Part shown: positions 32,334 through 41,638 of the stretch, piece after piece
Layout: the number at the start of each line of letters is the position of its first letter
Numbering within the stretch: the first letter of the stretch is position 1
Assembly: GCF_022828365.1 (NCBI RefSeq)
Contig: NZ_JAJQJU010000002.1
Span: 48,000 to 111,999, forward strand
Source: Candidatus Nanosynbacter sp. TM7-087
GTDB lineage: Bacteria; Patescibacteriota; Saccharimonadia; Saccharimonadales; Saccharimonadaceae
DNA length: 64,000 nt
Direction of reading: 5' to 3'
The notes under the pieces: model-generated
The model's input: the letters and a program-made list of their open reading frames with translations, nothing else
What the model was told of the DNA's origin: nothing
The model's database searches: none
Made by a program: the position numbers and the translations under genes

Positions 32334-33026
32334 ATGAATAAGAAAAGCTGGATAATTTTCGCGATTATTGTAGTGGCGATTGTTGGTGGAATGGTTTATA
32401 TTTCGACGCAAAATCGACTAAACATTAGCGATATCAATAACGATCAACTGAACACAACTATCAGCGCAGAATCAAGAAATGGCAATATTGCAGATCACGA
32501 AATTGGCAGTAAAGACGCCAAAGTAACAATTATCGAATACGCCGACTATCAATGCCCTGGCTGTGGCACCGCTGCACCAAAAGCCGAAGCGCTAGCTAAA
32601 AAATATAAAGATCACGTTCGATTAATTTTCCGTAATTTCCCAATTGCTAGCTCACACCCTAACGCGCGCGCTGCCGCTGCCGTAGCTGAAGCTGCTGGCC
32701 TGCAAGGTAAATTCTGGGAAATGAATGAGCTTCTATATGCAAATCAGGATGCTTGGAAAAACGCCAACGCTACAGAACGCGACAACATTTTCAAATCTTA
32801 TGCTGAACAATTGAAGCTTAATATCGATCAATATAAAACCGATATCGCCAGTAACAAGGTTAAAAATAAAATTGACTTCGATATGGCTCTCGGTCGCAAA
32901 CACGGCGTTGCCGCGACACCAACTTTCTACATAAATGGAAAAAATACTGAGATGGACAGCTCTGGCTCAATCGAATCATCAGTTAAGGAAGCCTTGAAAA
33001 AAGCTGGCGTTGAAGTAAAAGATTAA
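32334..33026 (+). CDS. DsbA-like thiol-disulfide oxidoreductase, membrane-anchored
   Basis: 230 residues. An N-terminal anchor (residues 5-24) is followed by a linker and a thioredoxin-fold DsbA domain (about 60-230). The active site is YADYQCPGCG (CPGC) and the cis-proline loop is GVAATPTFYING. It should form or exchange disulfides in exported proteins. It has a GGAGG site 4 nt before the ATG and a TATACT box about 20 nt upstream. A strong terminator follows, so it is monocistronic. A second DsbA-like gene is at 53866. Confidence 0.92.
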   Translation: MNKKSWIIFAIIVVAIVGGMVYISTQNRLNISDINNDQLNTTISAESRNGNIADHEIGSKDAKVTIIEYADYQCPGCGTAAPKAEALAKKYKDHVRLIFRNFPIASSHPNARAAAAVAEAAGLQGKFWEMNELLYANQDAWKNANATERDNIFKSYAEQLKLNIDQYKTDIASNKVKNKIDFDMALGRKHGVAATPTFYINGKNTEMDSSGSIESSVKEALKKAGVEVKD

Positions 33027-33045
33027 CGCATTTTCACACAAACCA

Positions 33046-33080
33046 AAATCCCGCTCCGGTGCCTTGGAGCGGGATTTGTT
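33046..33080. terminator. Bidirectional terminator after the dsbA-like gene
   Basis: 10-bp perfect stem ATCCCGCTCC/GGAGCGGGAT with an 8-nt loop, T-rich on the plus side (TTGTTTAT) and on the minus side (TTTTGG). It can also end the leftward transcript starting near 33307. Confidence 0.85.
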
Positions 33081-33122
33081 TATAGTCGTCCCTATTCTAT
33101 CATTGGATCGACTGCACTCTTT

Positions 33123-33215
33123 TTATTGTGCTATGTATGTTTGCCATTCGGCAGGCACCACATCCACCGCGATCTTTTTGCGCCTTGATGGCACAAATTT
33201 GATTGCTATTGGCAT
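33123..33215 (-). CDS. Possible 30-residue peptide in an unassigned small transcription unit
   Basis: The ORF MPIAIKFVPSRRKKIAVDVV... (30 residues, ending WQTYIAQ) has AAGGAG about 11 nt before the ATG. It lies inside a leftward unit with its own promoter (33342-33314) and a terminator (33080-33046). It may be a real small peptide, or the unit may be a non-coding RNA of about 260 nt. I know of no matching family. This is what the gene-free stretch of about 350 nt between 33026 and 33378 contains. Confidence 0.4.
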   Translation of the reverse strand: MPIAIKFVPSRRKKIAVDVVPAEWQTYIAQ

Positions 33216-33313
33216 GTGTTTTGCACTCCTTATTATTATGTGCAGCCCCACGCGCTTCGACCTTTATCACTTAATATCAGCAATTTAATGCTTCGGCGCG
33301 AGACATGCTAACA

Positions 33314-33342
33314 ATGTTACCAAACGTTTATTGGTACGTCAA
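33314..33342 (-). promoter_or_regulatory. Promoter of the small transcription unit
   Basis: TTGACG (33342-33337), 17-nt spacer, TAACAT (33319-33314). No annotated large gene lies downstream before the terminator at 33080-33046. Confidence 0.55.
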
Positions 33343-33377
33343 TCAAAAACATTTTGAAAATGCTTATTATATCTATA

Positions 33378-34298
33378 TTAGAACAAGCGGAGTCGCTTAG
33401 CAATAACCATAACAAGTAAAATCAACAACACTGTAAAGCTAGTGATAACTGGGTATGCCCAAGGTTCACCCTGAAACGGTAACGCGATATTCATTCCATA
33501 CATCCCGTAAAAAACGTTTGGAATAGCCAGAAGAATTGTTATGGCGGTCAATGCCTTCATGCGTTGGTTCAGCGTATTATTAGCAACCGTCGAATAAGCG
33601 TTTTGGATACTGGAAATTGTGTGCGTACTGGAACTGATTGCCACTAAAACTTGCCTGATGTGTAGATCGACGTCCTCCAAGGCTTCCAGATCTCTAGTCT
33701 TAAATAAATGACGGCGATTTTCCATCAGTTGTGTAATAACGCGAGACATGCCTTCCAAACTGCTTCGATATTCATTGAGTGTATCTTCAATTGCGACAAA
33801 TTTAATAAAATCCGAGTTCTCAACTTCATGACGGCTTAATCGCCGACGAGCATCACTAATTTGCTCCGTTAACAAATGCACGCGCTGTTCATATTGAGAA
33901 ATAATATACGCCAAATTCGCAGCAAAAACTCCCGCTGGACGCTCGGTTGTGCTAAATAAATAATCACTAACCTCCAGAGGTGAAAATTTAACATGAGGTG
34001 ATATTGTAATATAATGACCGCCGCTAATTGCAATCAAAAACGGTGCCGTTTTGCCAGAATCAGTTTGACCAAACGGTATGCGCGTAAAAATATATTCAAC
34101 GCCATCAGAAAACTCCGCTCGAGGTAATTCGTGGATGTCCAGTACGTCACGGACAATATTAGCAGACAGCGACAAAGCCTTTGAAACTCGAGTAGCATCA
34201 AGGCTCCCGGTCAAATTAATCCAACCGTTTTTATGCATTCGTTGAGCTTGCGTCAACTTCTCAGTCAACGATCTGCGTTCAAAATAGCCCACCATCAT
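33378..34298 (-). CDS. CorA-family divalent cation transporter (paralogue 1)
   Basis: 306 residues. A long soluble alpha/beta and helical funnel domain precedes two C-terminal spans (about 245-265 and 278-300). The first ends with the selectivity motif YGMYGMNIALPF (GMN). CorA pentamers carry Mg2+ and related ions. A TATAAT box ends 6 nt before the ATG. It lies next to a second CorA gene on the same strand, with its own promoter between. Confidence 0.93.
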   Translation of the reverse strand: MMVGYFERRSLTEKLTQAQRMHKNGWINLTGSLDATRVSKALSLSANIVRDVLDIHELPRAEFSDGVEYIFTRIPFGQTDSGKTAPFLIAISGGHYITISPHVKFSPLEVSDYLFSTTERPAGVFAANLAYIISQYEQRVHLLTEQISDARRRLSRHEVENSDFIKFVAIEDTLNEYRSSLEGMSRVITQLMENRRHLFKTRDLEALEDVDLHIRQVLVAISSSTHTISSIQNAYSTVANNTLNQRMKALTAITILLAIPNVFYGMYGMNIALPFQGEPWAYPVITSFTVLLILLVMVIAKRLRLF

Positions 34299-34304
34299 AA
34301 GAAA

Positions 34305-34310
34305 ATTATA
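34305..34310 (-). promoter_or_regulatory. -10 box for leaderless corA paralogue 1
   Basis: TATAAT on the minus strand with 6 nt to the ATG. Confidence 0.6.
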
Positions 34311-34355
34311 ATATACACAAGCAATATTAGCAATCTGTCGAATTGCGATTAAGCT

Positions 34356-35270
34356 TTATCGGCGGCGCAGAAAATAATAGCCCACAACGAATGCCAGCAC
34401 TACACTAACTGCGGTAATTCCCCAAAACATCAATGGATTATCGGCACCCGGCACCGGCACATTCATACCATACAAACCAGCGATCATCGTTGGAATAGTC
34501 AAAGCTACGGTAATTACGGTTAGCAGGCGAATCGTCTCATTAAGACGCGTATCCATCACCGCCCTATAGCTATCGCGCACATTAGTAATCGTCCTCAACA
34601 AACTTTTACAACGCGCGATCACCTGCTCCAAATCAATCGAAATATCCTCAACGTCTTCCTTATCATCAGCTTTCAATCGCAATTTCTGAGTCGCCAAAAG
34701 TCTCTCAATTGCCCAGTTCATCGGAATTAGCGCGTCAAGATAATCATTCAATTTTCGCTCATACTCCGCCAAGGTGGCAATGTCATTAACTCTCAGTGTA
34801 TGAATACTGTCCGTAGCCGCTCGCATTTGGCGATTAATTGTTGCCACGCGCCGCTGATATTGCATTGAAATCGCCTCAACCATCGCCACCAAAAGCTCAA
34901 CTTGCCGATCCGTCCTAATTCGCACTTTATCAATAAATGGCTGCCACAATCGTCCCAAACTATCTCTAGACAACGTTACGATATGATCTTTATTGATGCA
35001 GAATAAAATCGGCGTGGTAAAATCGTTAAAATCGTCATCAGTGTCTGGCAATCGCGCAATCAAATAAGTCCACTCATCGTCAAACTCAATACGCGGCACC
35101 TCGTGCGGATCGAGCGCGTCACTTATCAAATCCTCATCCAAGCCCAGCGTCAACAATTGCGACACTTCTTCGTCGCTCGGTCTTTCGCAGCGCACCCACG
35201 AACCAGACTGCAAATTTTCTTGCGGGCTAATTATTGAATCACTATTTGTCGAACGAAGATATTGCAACAT
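34356..35270 (-). CDS. CorA-family divalent cation transporter (paralogue 2)
   Basis: 304 residues with the same layout as its neighbour: a soluble funnel, then two C-terminal spans with IAGLYGMNVPVPGAD at the pore mouth (GMN). The two proteins share the architecture and loop lengths, but the sequences are clearly different, so the duplication is old or the two were acquired separately. A TATAAT box lies 8 nt before the ATG. Confidence 0.93.
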   Translation of the reverse strand: MLQYLRSTNSDSIISPQENLQSGSWVRCERPSDEEVSQLLTLGLDEDLISDALDPHEVPRIEFDDEWTYLIARLPDTDDDFNDFTTPILFCINKDHIVTLSRDSLGRLWQPFIDKVRIRTDRQVELLVAMVEAISMQYQRRVATINRQMRAATDSIHTLRVNDIATLAEYERKLNDYLDALIPMNWAIERLLATQKLRLKADDKEDVEDISIDLEQVIARCKSLLRTITNVRDSYRAVMDTRLNETIRLLTVITVALTIPTMIAGLYGMNVPVPGADNPLMFWGITAVSVVLAFVVGYYFLRRR

Positions 35271-35278
35271 AATTTCAT

Positions 35279-35284
35279 ATTATA
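35279..35284 (-). promoter_or_regulatory. -10 box of corA paralogue 2
   Basis: TATAAT on the minus strand, 8 nt before the ATG. Confidence 0.5.
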
Positions 35285-35304
35285 AAATAAAACATACATA
35301 AACA

Positions 35305-35339
35305 CAAGAAGCTCCTGCGCCATTCACAGGAACTTCTTG
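35305..35339 (-). terminator. Terminator after the arginine deiminase operon
   Basis: 13-bp stem CAAGAAG.TCCTG with its partner (one G-U pair) and a 9-nt loop, directly after arcC. The stem is strong. The T tail is better on the plus strand, so it may work in both directions. Confidence 0.7.
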
Positions 35340-35346
35340 ATTTTTA

Positions 35347-36297
35347 TTACGATTTGACTATCGTGCCTGCCGAGCCGCTAATGGCTTCAGCGGTTTTATC
35401 CAACGAAGTAATAATCGCTGTACGCCCCGACTTTCCATCCAGGAACGACAAGGCAGCCTGAGTTTTTGGCAACATCGAACCTGGCGCAAATTGCCCATCG
35501 TCAATATGCTTTTGAAGTTCTTCTATTGAAACTTCCCCGAGAGATTGCTCATCTGGTTTGCCAAAATTAATTTTAGCAGCATCAACCGAAGTCAAAATCA
35601 GCAAGGTGTCAGCGTCCAAAAGATCTGCCAATTTTGCCGCGCCGAAGTCCTTGTCAATAACCGCAGCGACGCCTTTTAATTGACCAGTTTCGTCTTGTAA
35701 AACAGGAATGCCGCCGCCGCCAGTTGAAACGACCGTCACGCCAGCATGAACCAACGCCTTAATCACATCAGCCTCGACAATTGTCTGAGGTTTCGGCGAA
35801 GGAACGACACGCCGCCAGCCACGGCCAGCATCTTCTTTTACCGTGTAGCCGCGTTCGCTAGCGACGGTTTTTGCCTCATCTTCCGAATAGAACGGACCAA
35901 TTGGCTTGGTTGGGTTTTGGAATGCTGGGTCGCTTAAGCTAACAATTGTTTGGGTTATAACGCTAACAGCGCGATTGTTCATTTGATTAACCATAAAGGC
36001 GTCATGAAAAGCCTGTTGTAGCCAAAAGCCAATTAACCCCTGGCTCATAGCGCCAGAATCTTCCAGCGGCAAACTTGGCACATCTGGCGTGTTAATCGCC
36101 TCTTCGTGCAACACAATGTTGCCAACCTGAGGACCATTACCATGAACGATTGCTACGTTATGACCAGCCTGGATTAACGGCAAAAGTTGCCGAACCGTTT
36201 CATCAGCTACTCGTTGCTGTTGCTCAGACGCGGCTTCGCCCTGCCGTTGCAGGGCGTTACCACCGAGCGCTACTACAATAGTACGCTTCTTATCCAT
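35347..36297 (-). CDS. arcC: Carbamate kinase
   Basis: 316 residues, standard length. Motifs are TIVVALGGNALQ at the start, VAIVHGNGPQVGN, VVSTGGGGIPV and AVIDKDFGAAKLAD. It makes ATP and CO2/NH3 from carbamoyl phosphate and ADP, the energy-yielding last step of arginine fermentation. The gene is last in the arcA-argF-antiporter-arcC operon, 3 nt after the antiporter. Confidence 0.96.
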   Translation of the reverse strand: MDKKRTIVVALGGNALQRQGEAASEQQQRVADETVRQLLPLIQAGHNVAIVHGNGPQVGNIVLHEEAINTPDVPSLPLEDSGAMSQGLIGFWLQQAFHDAFMVNQMNNRAVSVITQTIVSLSDPAFQNPTKPIGPFYSEDEAKTVASERGYTVKEDAGRGWRRVVPSPKPQTIVEADVIKALVHAGVTVVSTGGGGIPVLQDETGQLKGVAAVIDKDFGAAKLADLLDADTLLILTSVDAAKINFGKPDEQSLGEVSIEELQKHIDDGQFAPGSMLPKTQAALSFLDGKSGRTAIITSLDKTAEAISGSAGTIVKS

Positions 36298-36300
36298 AGG

Positions 36301-37845
36301 CTACAGTGCTCCGAAAATTGCAATAACTGTAATGCTGATAATAGCAAATATCGCCATAATTGGAGCTGAGCGTTTTAGCCAGTCGCGATATGAAACGCCA
36401 GCCAAAGCCAATCCACCCATCAACGACGCGATAGTTGGAGCCATCATGTTGATCAAGCCAGACGCTGTCGCAAATGCGGCAACCATAACTTCTTTGCTTG
36501 AGCCAACCAGGTCAGCAATTGGCGCAATAACCGGCATAGTTGCTGCCGCCAAACCTGATGATGACGGAACGATAAATGACATTGGCAAGTAGAATAGATA
36601 TGCCAACACACCGACAACACCGCCACCAGCATCTTTCAGAAGAGATTCACCCCAGCTGATGATCGTGTCCTGGATTTCGCCATTAGACATCACCACAGAA
36701 ACACCTGTCGCCACCGCGATAATCAGAGCAACCGGCAAGATGTCTTTCACGCCGTCAATAAATGTATCAACTGGGAAAACACCCTCTTTCTTAAACTCTT
36801 TGTAGTAAATTGCGGTTATGACAATTGTTGAAATTAGGAATAGTGCGGTGATTTCATTGAAATACCAATCGCCAAAGGCTGCACTGTGGACTACACCAAG
36901 TACCGCGCCAATAACCGGCAAACCTGCAGCCCATTCAAACATATCAGCGAAGAATGTGATATTCCAACTTCCCCATGGAATCAGGGAAAGGATCATTAAT
37001 ACAAACGTAATAGCAAACACAGACATAACAACTTTTCGCGGACCAGTGAATTTTGGTACGTTTGTCATGTCGAGAGCAGCCGTAGCTGGCTTGTAGCGAA
37101 CATCTTCTTTGTACTTGCCAGCTTTAACTTTTGCGGCGTAACGCATAGTAAAGACAATCGCGGCAATCAAACAGAGTACTAAGATGATAGACATTATTGG
37201 AATAACGCTACCCAATTTCACGTCTGCGGTTTTTGCTGCAACACCAGTAGAGAATGGGTTGATTGTCGAGCCGAGCACACCAGTACCAGCACCCAGCACA
37301 ATCACCATCACGCCGGTCATGGCGTTATAGCCAGCAGCAATCATCATCGGTATGACGAGCGCATAGAACGCCACAGTTTCTTCTTGCATACCGTAAGTAG
37401 TACCACCGATAGCGAATAAAATCATCAGAATCGGGATGAGCCACTTTTCCTTGCCCTTCATCTTTCGGAGCAGCGCGCCAAGAGAAGCGTCAAGCGCACC
37501 AGTTTTCATAGTGACGCCTAAGAATCCACCAAGCACCATCACGAAGACGATGACATCAAGCTTGTCTGACATACCTTTAATAGGTGCGGTGAAGACGTCC
37601 CACAAACCTTGCTGGTCGTGTTTTTTGACCTCTTCCTTTTTGCCGTCTTTCTCTTCCGTGACGGTTCGCTCTTTGTCGACTACGTGATACGAATTAGCTA
37701 TACGATCGCCGTCCTCGTTTGTCTTATATAAACCCGAAGGAACTATCCACGTTAATGCCGCCATGATAATAATCACGACAAACAAAATAGTAAACGCCGA
37801 CGGTGATCGAAGCTTCTGCTTTGCTTTTTTAATTTTTTCTACCAT
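36301..37845 (-). CDS. YfcC/DcuC-family transporter, probable arginine-ornithine exchanger
   Basis: 514 residues with about 12 spans. A basic N-terminus leads to FTILFVVIIIMAALTWIVPSGLY, the usual YfcC start, and later GTTYGMQEETVAFYALVIPM and PSSSGLAAATMPVIAP. A ~35-residue charged insert (DKERTVTEEKDGKKEEVK) follows the first span. The family carries amino acids or dicarboxylates. The place between argF and arcC makes arginine/ornithine exchange the likely role, in place of the ArcD type; this is context-based. Confidence 0.88.
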   Translation of the reverse strand: MVEKIKKAKQKLRSPSAFTILFVVIIIMAALTWIVPSGLYKTNEDGDRIANSYHVVDKERTVTEEKDGKKEEVKKHDQQGLWDVFTAPIKGMSDKLDVIVFVMVLGGFLGVTMKTGALDASLGALLRKMKGKEKWLIPILMILFAIGGTTYGMQEETVAFYALVIPMMIAAGYNAMTGVMVIVLGAGTGVLGSTINPFSTGVAAKTADVKLGSVIPIMSIILVLCLIAAIVFTMRYAAKVKAGKYKEDVRYKPATAALDMTNVPKFTGPRKVVMSVFAITFVLMILSLIPWGSWNITFFADMFEWAAGLPVIGAVLGVVHSAAFGDWYFNEITALFLISTIVITAIYYKEFKKEGVFPVDTFIDGVKDILPVALIIAVATGVSVVMSNGEIQDTIISWGESLLKDAGGGVVGVLAYLFYLPMSFIVPSSSGLAAATMPVIAPIADLVGSSKEVMVAAFATASGLINMMAPTIASLMGGLALAGVSYRDWLKRSAPIMAIFAIISITVIAIFGAL

Positions 37846-37884
37846 TGCCTCGGAGCCTCCTTAACCTCCTTATTACGACAACAA

Positions 37885-38874
37885 CTACAACGTCAAAGCC
37901 ATCACAGCCTTGATTGTATGCATACGATTTTCCGCTTGATCAAAAACTATCGAATGTGGCGAGCGGAACACCTCATCCGTCACTTCCATTGAATCTAAAC
38001 CGAAATCTTCCTGAATCTTCTTCCCAGTAATCGTCAATGCGTCATGAAATGCTGGCAAACAGTGCATAAACTTGACCTCAGGATTTCCTGTCAGGTTAAT
38101 CATCTGGCGATTAACCTGGAAATGTCGCAATTGGTTAATGCGTTCAGCAAACTTGTCTTCTTCGCCCATTGAAACCCAAACGTCCGTGTAAATTACATCA
38201 GCACCGCGCAAAGCTTCTTCGAAGTTGTCAGTGATAGTAATGCGTGCGTGACTTGACCTGGCAAAGTGATTTGCTTTATCAACCAAAGCCTGATCTGGAT
38301 GCAATTCACGAGGCGCCAAAATGCGGAAATCAAGTCCCATAATAGCCGAGCCAATCATCAACGAGTTCGCCATATTGTTGCGGCCATCGCCAACAAATAC
38401 CAGCTTAGTTCCCTTCAATTTTCCGACATGCTCTTCAATTGTCATGAAGTCAGCCAAAATCTGTGTTGGATGAAACTTATCGGTCAATCCATTCCATACT
38501 GGAACGCCAGCGTGACGCGCCAATTCCTCAACAGTTGCGTGATCAAAGCCACGGAACTCAATTCCGTCAAACATTCGACCCAAAACCTTGGCAGTGTCTT
38601 CAACCGTCTCTTTCTTACCCAATTGAATATCATCTTTACCGAGGTATTCTGGCGCAACTCCGAGGTCATTAGCAGCCACTGTAAATGCGCAGCGCGTTCG
38701 TGTTGAAGCCTTTTCGAATAGCAATGCCACATTTTTACCCTCATGAATTCGGTGCGGAATGCCGGCATATTTCAATCGGCGATATTCACGAGCCGTGTCT
38801 AATAGCAAGCGAATCTCTTCAGCAGTGTAGTCGCTTAAAGTCAGTAGCGATCGTCCTTTCAAACTCTGAGCCAT
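37885..38874 (-). CDS. argF: Ornithine carbamoyltransferase (catabolic)
   Basis: 329 residues. The carbamoyl-phosphate site is [16 protein letters not shown] (STRTR), and the ornithine-binding part has [11 protein letters not shown] and DVWVSMGEE. The catabolic enzyme splits citrulline with phosphate into ornithine and carbamoyl phosphate. The start overlaps the arcA stop by one nt (TAATG), so translation is coupled. ArcB is the functional name in this setting. Confidence 0.96.
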   Translation of the reverse strand: MAQSLKGRSLLTLSDYTAEEIRLLLDTAREYRRLKYAGIPHRIHEGKNVALLFEKASTRTRCAFTVAANDLGVAPEYLGKDDIQLGKKETVEDTAKVLGRMFDGIEFRGFDHATVEELARHAGVPVWNGLTDKFHPTQILADFMTIEEHVGKLKGTKLVFVGDGRNNMANSLMIGSAIMGLDFRILAPRELHPDQALVDKANHFARSSHARITITDNFEEALRGADVIYTDVWVSMGEEDKFAERINQLRHFQVNRQMINLTGNPEVKFMHCLPAFHDALTITGKKIQEDFGLDSMEVTDEVFRSPHSIVFDQAENRMHTIKAVMALTL

Positions 38875-40112
38875 TAGAATACATCCTCTCGTACTAGCGG
38901 CATACTCATACAGCGTGGACCGCCACGACCGCGTCCAAGCTCAGCACCACTAATTTCAATAACTTCGATACCGTTTTCGCGCAATTTCTGGTTAGTTACG
39001 TAGTTGCGATCATAAGTCACCACAACACCCGGCGCAATCGCCAAAGTGTTTGATCCATCATTCCACTGCTCACGAGCAGCAGCAATCGGATCACCACCGC
39101 CACACTCAATCAACGTAACACTTGGCAAACCAAGCGCAACCCTCAGAACGTGCTCCAAATCTGTTTCGTGTGTAATTCGTGGGAATGGCTGACCTTCAAC
39201 CTTCTCCAAAATAAAACAATTCATCCTGCCGCCGTGGTCGCGAATTTCTGGGTGAATCGTAAACTTATCACGATCAATCATCGTAAACACCGTATCAAGG
39301 TGCATAAAGGCGTGAGATTTTGGAATTTCCATAGCGATGACTTTCTCGAATTTCGAGCCAGCAAACAGTTTGGTTGCCATCTTTTCAATTGCCTCAGCGG
39401 TTGTTCGCTCTGAAACACCAATTGCCATAACCTTATCGCTTAATATTAATTCGTCGCCGCCTTCCATTGAGAATTTCTCTGTGCGGTTGTACCAAACTGG
39501 CGCACGATTAGCAAAGCGTGGATGGTGGTCGATGATGTAGCGCATAAATAGCGATTCACGACGACGAGCCGTCCAGTGCATCTTGTTGATTGTCAAACCG
39601 TTACCAATTGCGGCAGCTGGGTCGCGTGTAAAGTATAGGTTTGGCATTGGATCGAGATAGAACGGATAATGATTTTTCTCGATCATATTATGAAGTTGCT
39701 GATGCTGATCTGGAGGCAAAGTAATTTCATCCTTGCGAACACCAGCCATAATCTTGCGAATCATAGCGTGAGTTGGCAAGTCCAACAAGAATTGGCGCAA
39801 TGTTTGAGTAACACGGCGTGAATCCTGCTTAGAAGCAGCCAACATTTCATCGACAAATTGTTCACGCAATTGATCTGTGCTAATTGCCTCGGCGACCAAT
39901 TGATCCAGATACAAAACTTCGATTCCACGACTTCTCAATACTTCCGCAAAAGCATCGTGTTCAGCCTGCGCCACCTTCAGATATGGAATATCGTCAAATA
40001 AAAGATCGGTCAGATAGTCTGGCGTCAAATTTTCCAGCTCTTCACCTGGCCGATGCAATAGAACGGTCTTAAGTTTCCCTATTTCAGACGTGATGTGAAT
40101 TGGTTCGTCCAT
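38874..40112 (-). CDS. arcA: Arginine deiminase
   Basis: About 412 residues from [12 protein letters not shown], with GGAGG about 7 nt upstream. Motifs are [51 protein letters not shown], and the catalytic cysteine near the end in [14 protein letters not shown]. It hydrolyses arginine to citrulline and ammonia. It is the first gene of the operon. A promoter of the form TGTTAC-17-TATAAA is possible upstream, but weak. Confidence 0.97.
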   Translation of the reverse strand: MDEPIHITSEIGKLKTVLLHRPGEELENLTPDYLTDLLFDDIPYLKVAQAEHDAFAEVLRSRGIEVLYLDQLVAEAISTDQLREQFVDEMLAASKQDSRRVTQTLRQFLLDLPTHAMIRKIMAGVRKDEITLPPDQHQQLHNMIEKNHYPFYLDPMPNLYFTRDPAAAIGNGLTINKMHWTARRRESLFMRYIIDHHPRFANRAPVWYNRTEKFSMEGGDELILSDKVMAIGVSERTTAEAIEKMATKLFAGSKFEKVIAMEIPKSHAFMHLDTVFTMIDRDKFTIHPEIRDHGGRMNCFILEKVEGQPFPRITHETDLEHVLRVALGLPSVTLIECGGGDPIAAAREQWNDGSNTLAIAPGVVVTYDRNYVTNQKLRENGIEVIEISGAELGRGRGGPRCMSMPLVREDVF

Positions 40113-40159
40113 CACAACCCTCCCCTGTTTATATTAGTGATGTTTTAATTGTAACACGT

Positions 40160-40792
40160 TTATGTTTTTGGGCAAGAGGAGATAATTGCCAGACTAGCTT
40201 CAGTCCTGACTGTGAATTGTCGGTTAATTTTTAGCCATTCATCAGTAGCTTTTGCGGCGCCCGGCAGAGCTTCATTTGCGTAATCATCAACAATAATTAT
40301 TGCGTCTTCGTTAAATTTACTTTCACAAACCCGAAAAGAATCGACAATTGATTCGTAAAAATCGCCATCAAAAAACGCAAACATAATATTTTCCGGCACG
40401 TCATCAGCAGTAAAATCAGAAAACCAGCCTTTATGAATAATCGGCGACTTCAATCCTGCTTTCTTAAAATTCTGGACAAACGTCTTACGCGGCGCTAATA
40501 ACTCGCCAGCCTTAAATTGATCACCCGCGGCGCTATTGTCCTTCTGGGTTTTTTCCGGCAATCCCGCAAACGAATCGTAAACATGAAACTCGCCCGTAAA
40601 ATCATAAGCGTCCAACAGTCGCCGAATAAACAAACTAGTCGTGCCAACATAACAACCAAACTCCACAATATTTCCAGTGGCGCCACGGCGTAAAGTTTTT
40701 TCCAATTCTCTTAAAAGCGCACCAAGCTCTTTTATATCGACTTGGTCAGAAATGATCGGATATTTAGCGAGGAGTTGATCTGTGATATTCAT
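40160..40792 (-). CDS. TylF/MycF-like SAM-dependent methyltransferase
   Basis: 210 residues. The SAM site is IVEFGCYVGTTSLFIRRLL, then VYDSFAGLPEKT (the 'DSFEGLP' signature of the TylF group) and FFDGDFYESIVDSF followed by IIVDDYANEALPGA, the metal-binding region. Family members are sugar or small-molecule O-methyltransferases. The acceptor here is unknown, with no sugar biosynthetic cluster next to it. A TATAAT box ends 6 nt before the ATG. Confidence 0.85.
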   Translation of the reverse strand: MNITDQLLAKYPIISDQVDIKELGALLRELEKTLRRGATGNIVEFGCYVGTTSLFIRRLLDAYDFTGEFHVYDSFAGLPEKTQKDNSAAGDQFKAGELLAPRKTFVQNFKKAGLKSPIIHKGWFSDFTADDVPENIMFAFFDGDFYESIVDSFRVCESKFNEDAIIIVDDYANEALPGAAKATDEWLKINRQFTVRTEASLAIISSCPKT

Positions 40793-40798
40793 GACTTA

Positions 40799-40804
40799 AT
40801 TATA
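40799..40804 (-). promoter_or_regulatory. -10 box for leaderless TylF-like gene
   Basis: TATAAT on the minus strand with 6 nt to the ATG. Confidence 0.55.
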
Positions 40805-40890
40805 AATAGTTCGCCAAATATCGACAAATTTATCAACGACGCAGCCCTATATATTTACGGTTTTATGAAGTAAACTATCAATTAGCACCT

Positions 40891-41631
40891 ATGAATAATC
40901 ACGATATTATCAAAACATTTTTACCGAAACAATTAGACATAAAACGGTTAAATTCGCTTCAATCCACATTGCGAAAATCAAACATAATTGTATATGGCGA
41001 AATTCACGGCATAAAAGAAAATTCCGACGTCATCTATACTCTGGTTAAGAAACTTGGCGTAAAACGATTAGCTATTGAAGCCAGCCCCGTCGTATCCAAC
41101 TTCATCAATTCAGTAAAGACCGGCTCTTGCGATTTTTCCTTAGTTGATGAAGACCTTTTTGATTCGAGCATTTTATCTCTTGAAATGATAAAGACAATAG
41201 CAATTCTTCTGCAGCAAAATCAACTTAAAGAGCTCGTTTTTATTGATACATTTTTTGACAATTTAGATGAGGATGTCATCATACCACCAAGCCCGCAAGA
41301 ACGAGAAGAGCAGCTAGCTAAAAATATCCTCGGAATTGACGACTCTCTACCAACATTATGTATTATAGGGCAATGGCACACGCAACCTAACGTTATTGAA
41401 AATGACAAAACGCAACATAAATCAGCGTTATATCGCTTGAGAAAAACAAAACCAAATGTACCGTTTATTCACAATGTTTACAGACAAGGACAATTATTCA
41501 ACGACGGAAAAATAATTGAACTTCCGAAAAACCCATCAATTCCGCCTTATTATGAAATTGTCCAGAAAACTGATATTGATTTTGAACTACACATACCAAA
41601 GGCTACAAAAATATCACTGTATAAAAAGTAA
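40891..41631 (+). CDS. ChaN/TraB/EreA-superfamily-like protein
   Basis: 246 residues, soluble, with no signal peptide. IIVYGEIHGIKENSDVIYTL and VKRLAIEASPVV resemble the GE/TxH and E motifs of the TIKI/TraB/ChaN/EreA fold, and LCIIGQWHTQPNVIE supplies the second histidine. These folds include haem-binding proteins, esterases and proteases. The particular activity here cannot be given. It is monocistronic and convergent with the ABC exporter (about 7 nt apart). Confidence 0.6.
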   Translation: MNNHDIIKTFLPKQLDIKRLNSLQSTLRKSNIIVYGEIHGIKENSDVIYTLVKKLGVKRLAIEASPVVSNFINSVKTGSCDFSLVDEDLFDSSILSLEMIKTIAILLQQNQLKELVFIDTFFDNLDEDVIIPPSPQEREEQLAKNILGIDDSLPTLCIIGQWHTQPNVIENDKTQHKSALYRLRKTKPNVPFIHNVYRQGQLFNDGKIIELPKNPSIPPYYEIVQKTDIDFELHIPKATKISLYKK

Positions 41632-41638
41632 CAGACAG

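Noticed and set aside
33064..33288. 74-codon plus-strand ORF after the dsbA-like gene
   Set aside because: It starts inside the dsbA terminator hairpin and has no ribosome site. The opposite-strand transcription unit explains the region better.
33046..33342. tmRNA, 6S RNA, SRP RNA or RNase P RNA in this gap
   Set aside because: None of the conserved sequence blocks of these RNAs (tRNA-like end, CGGAAG-type tetraloop region, RNase P core) could be found.
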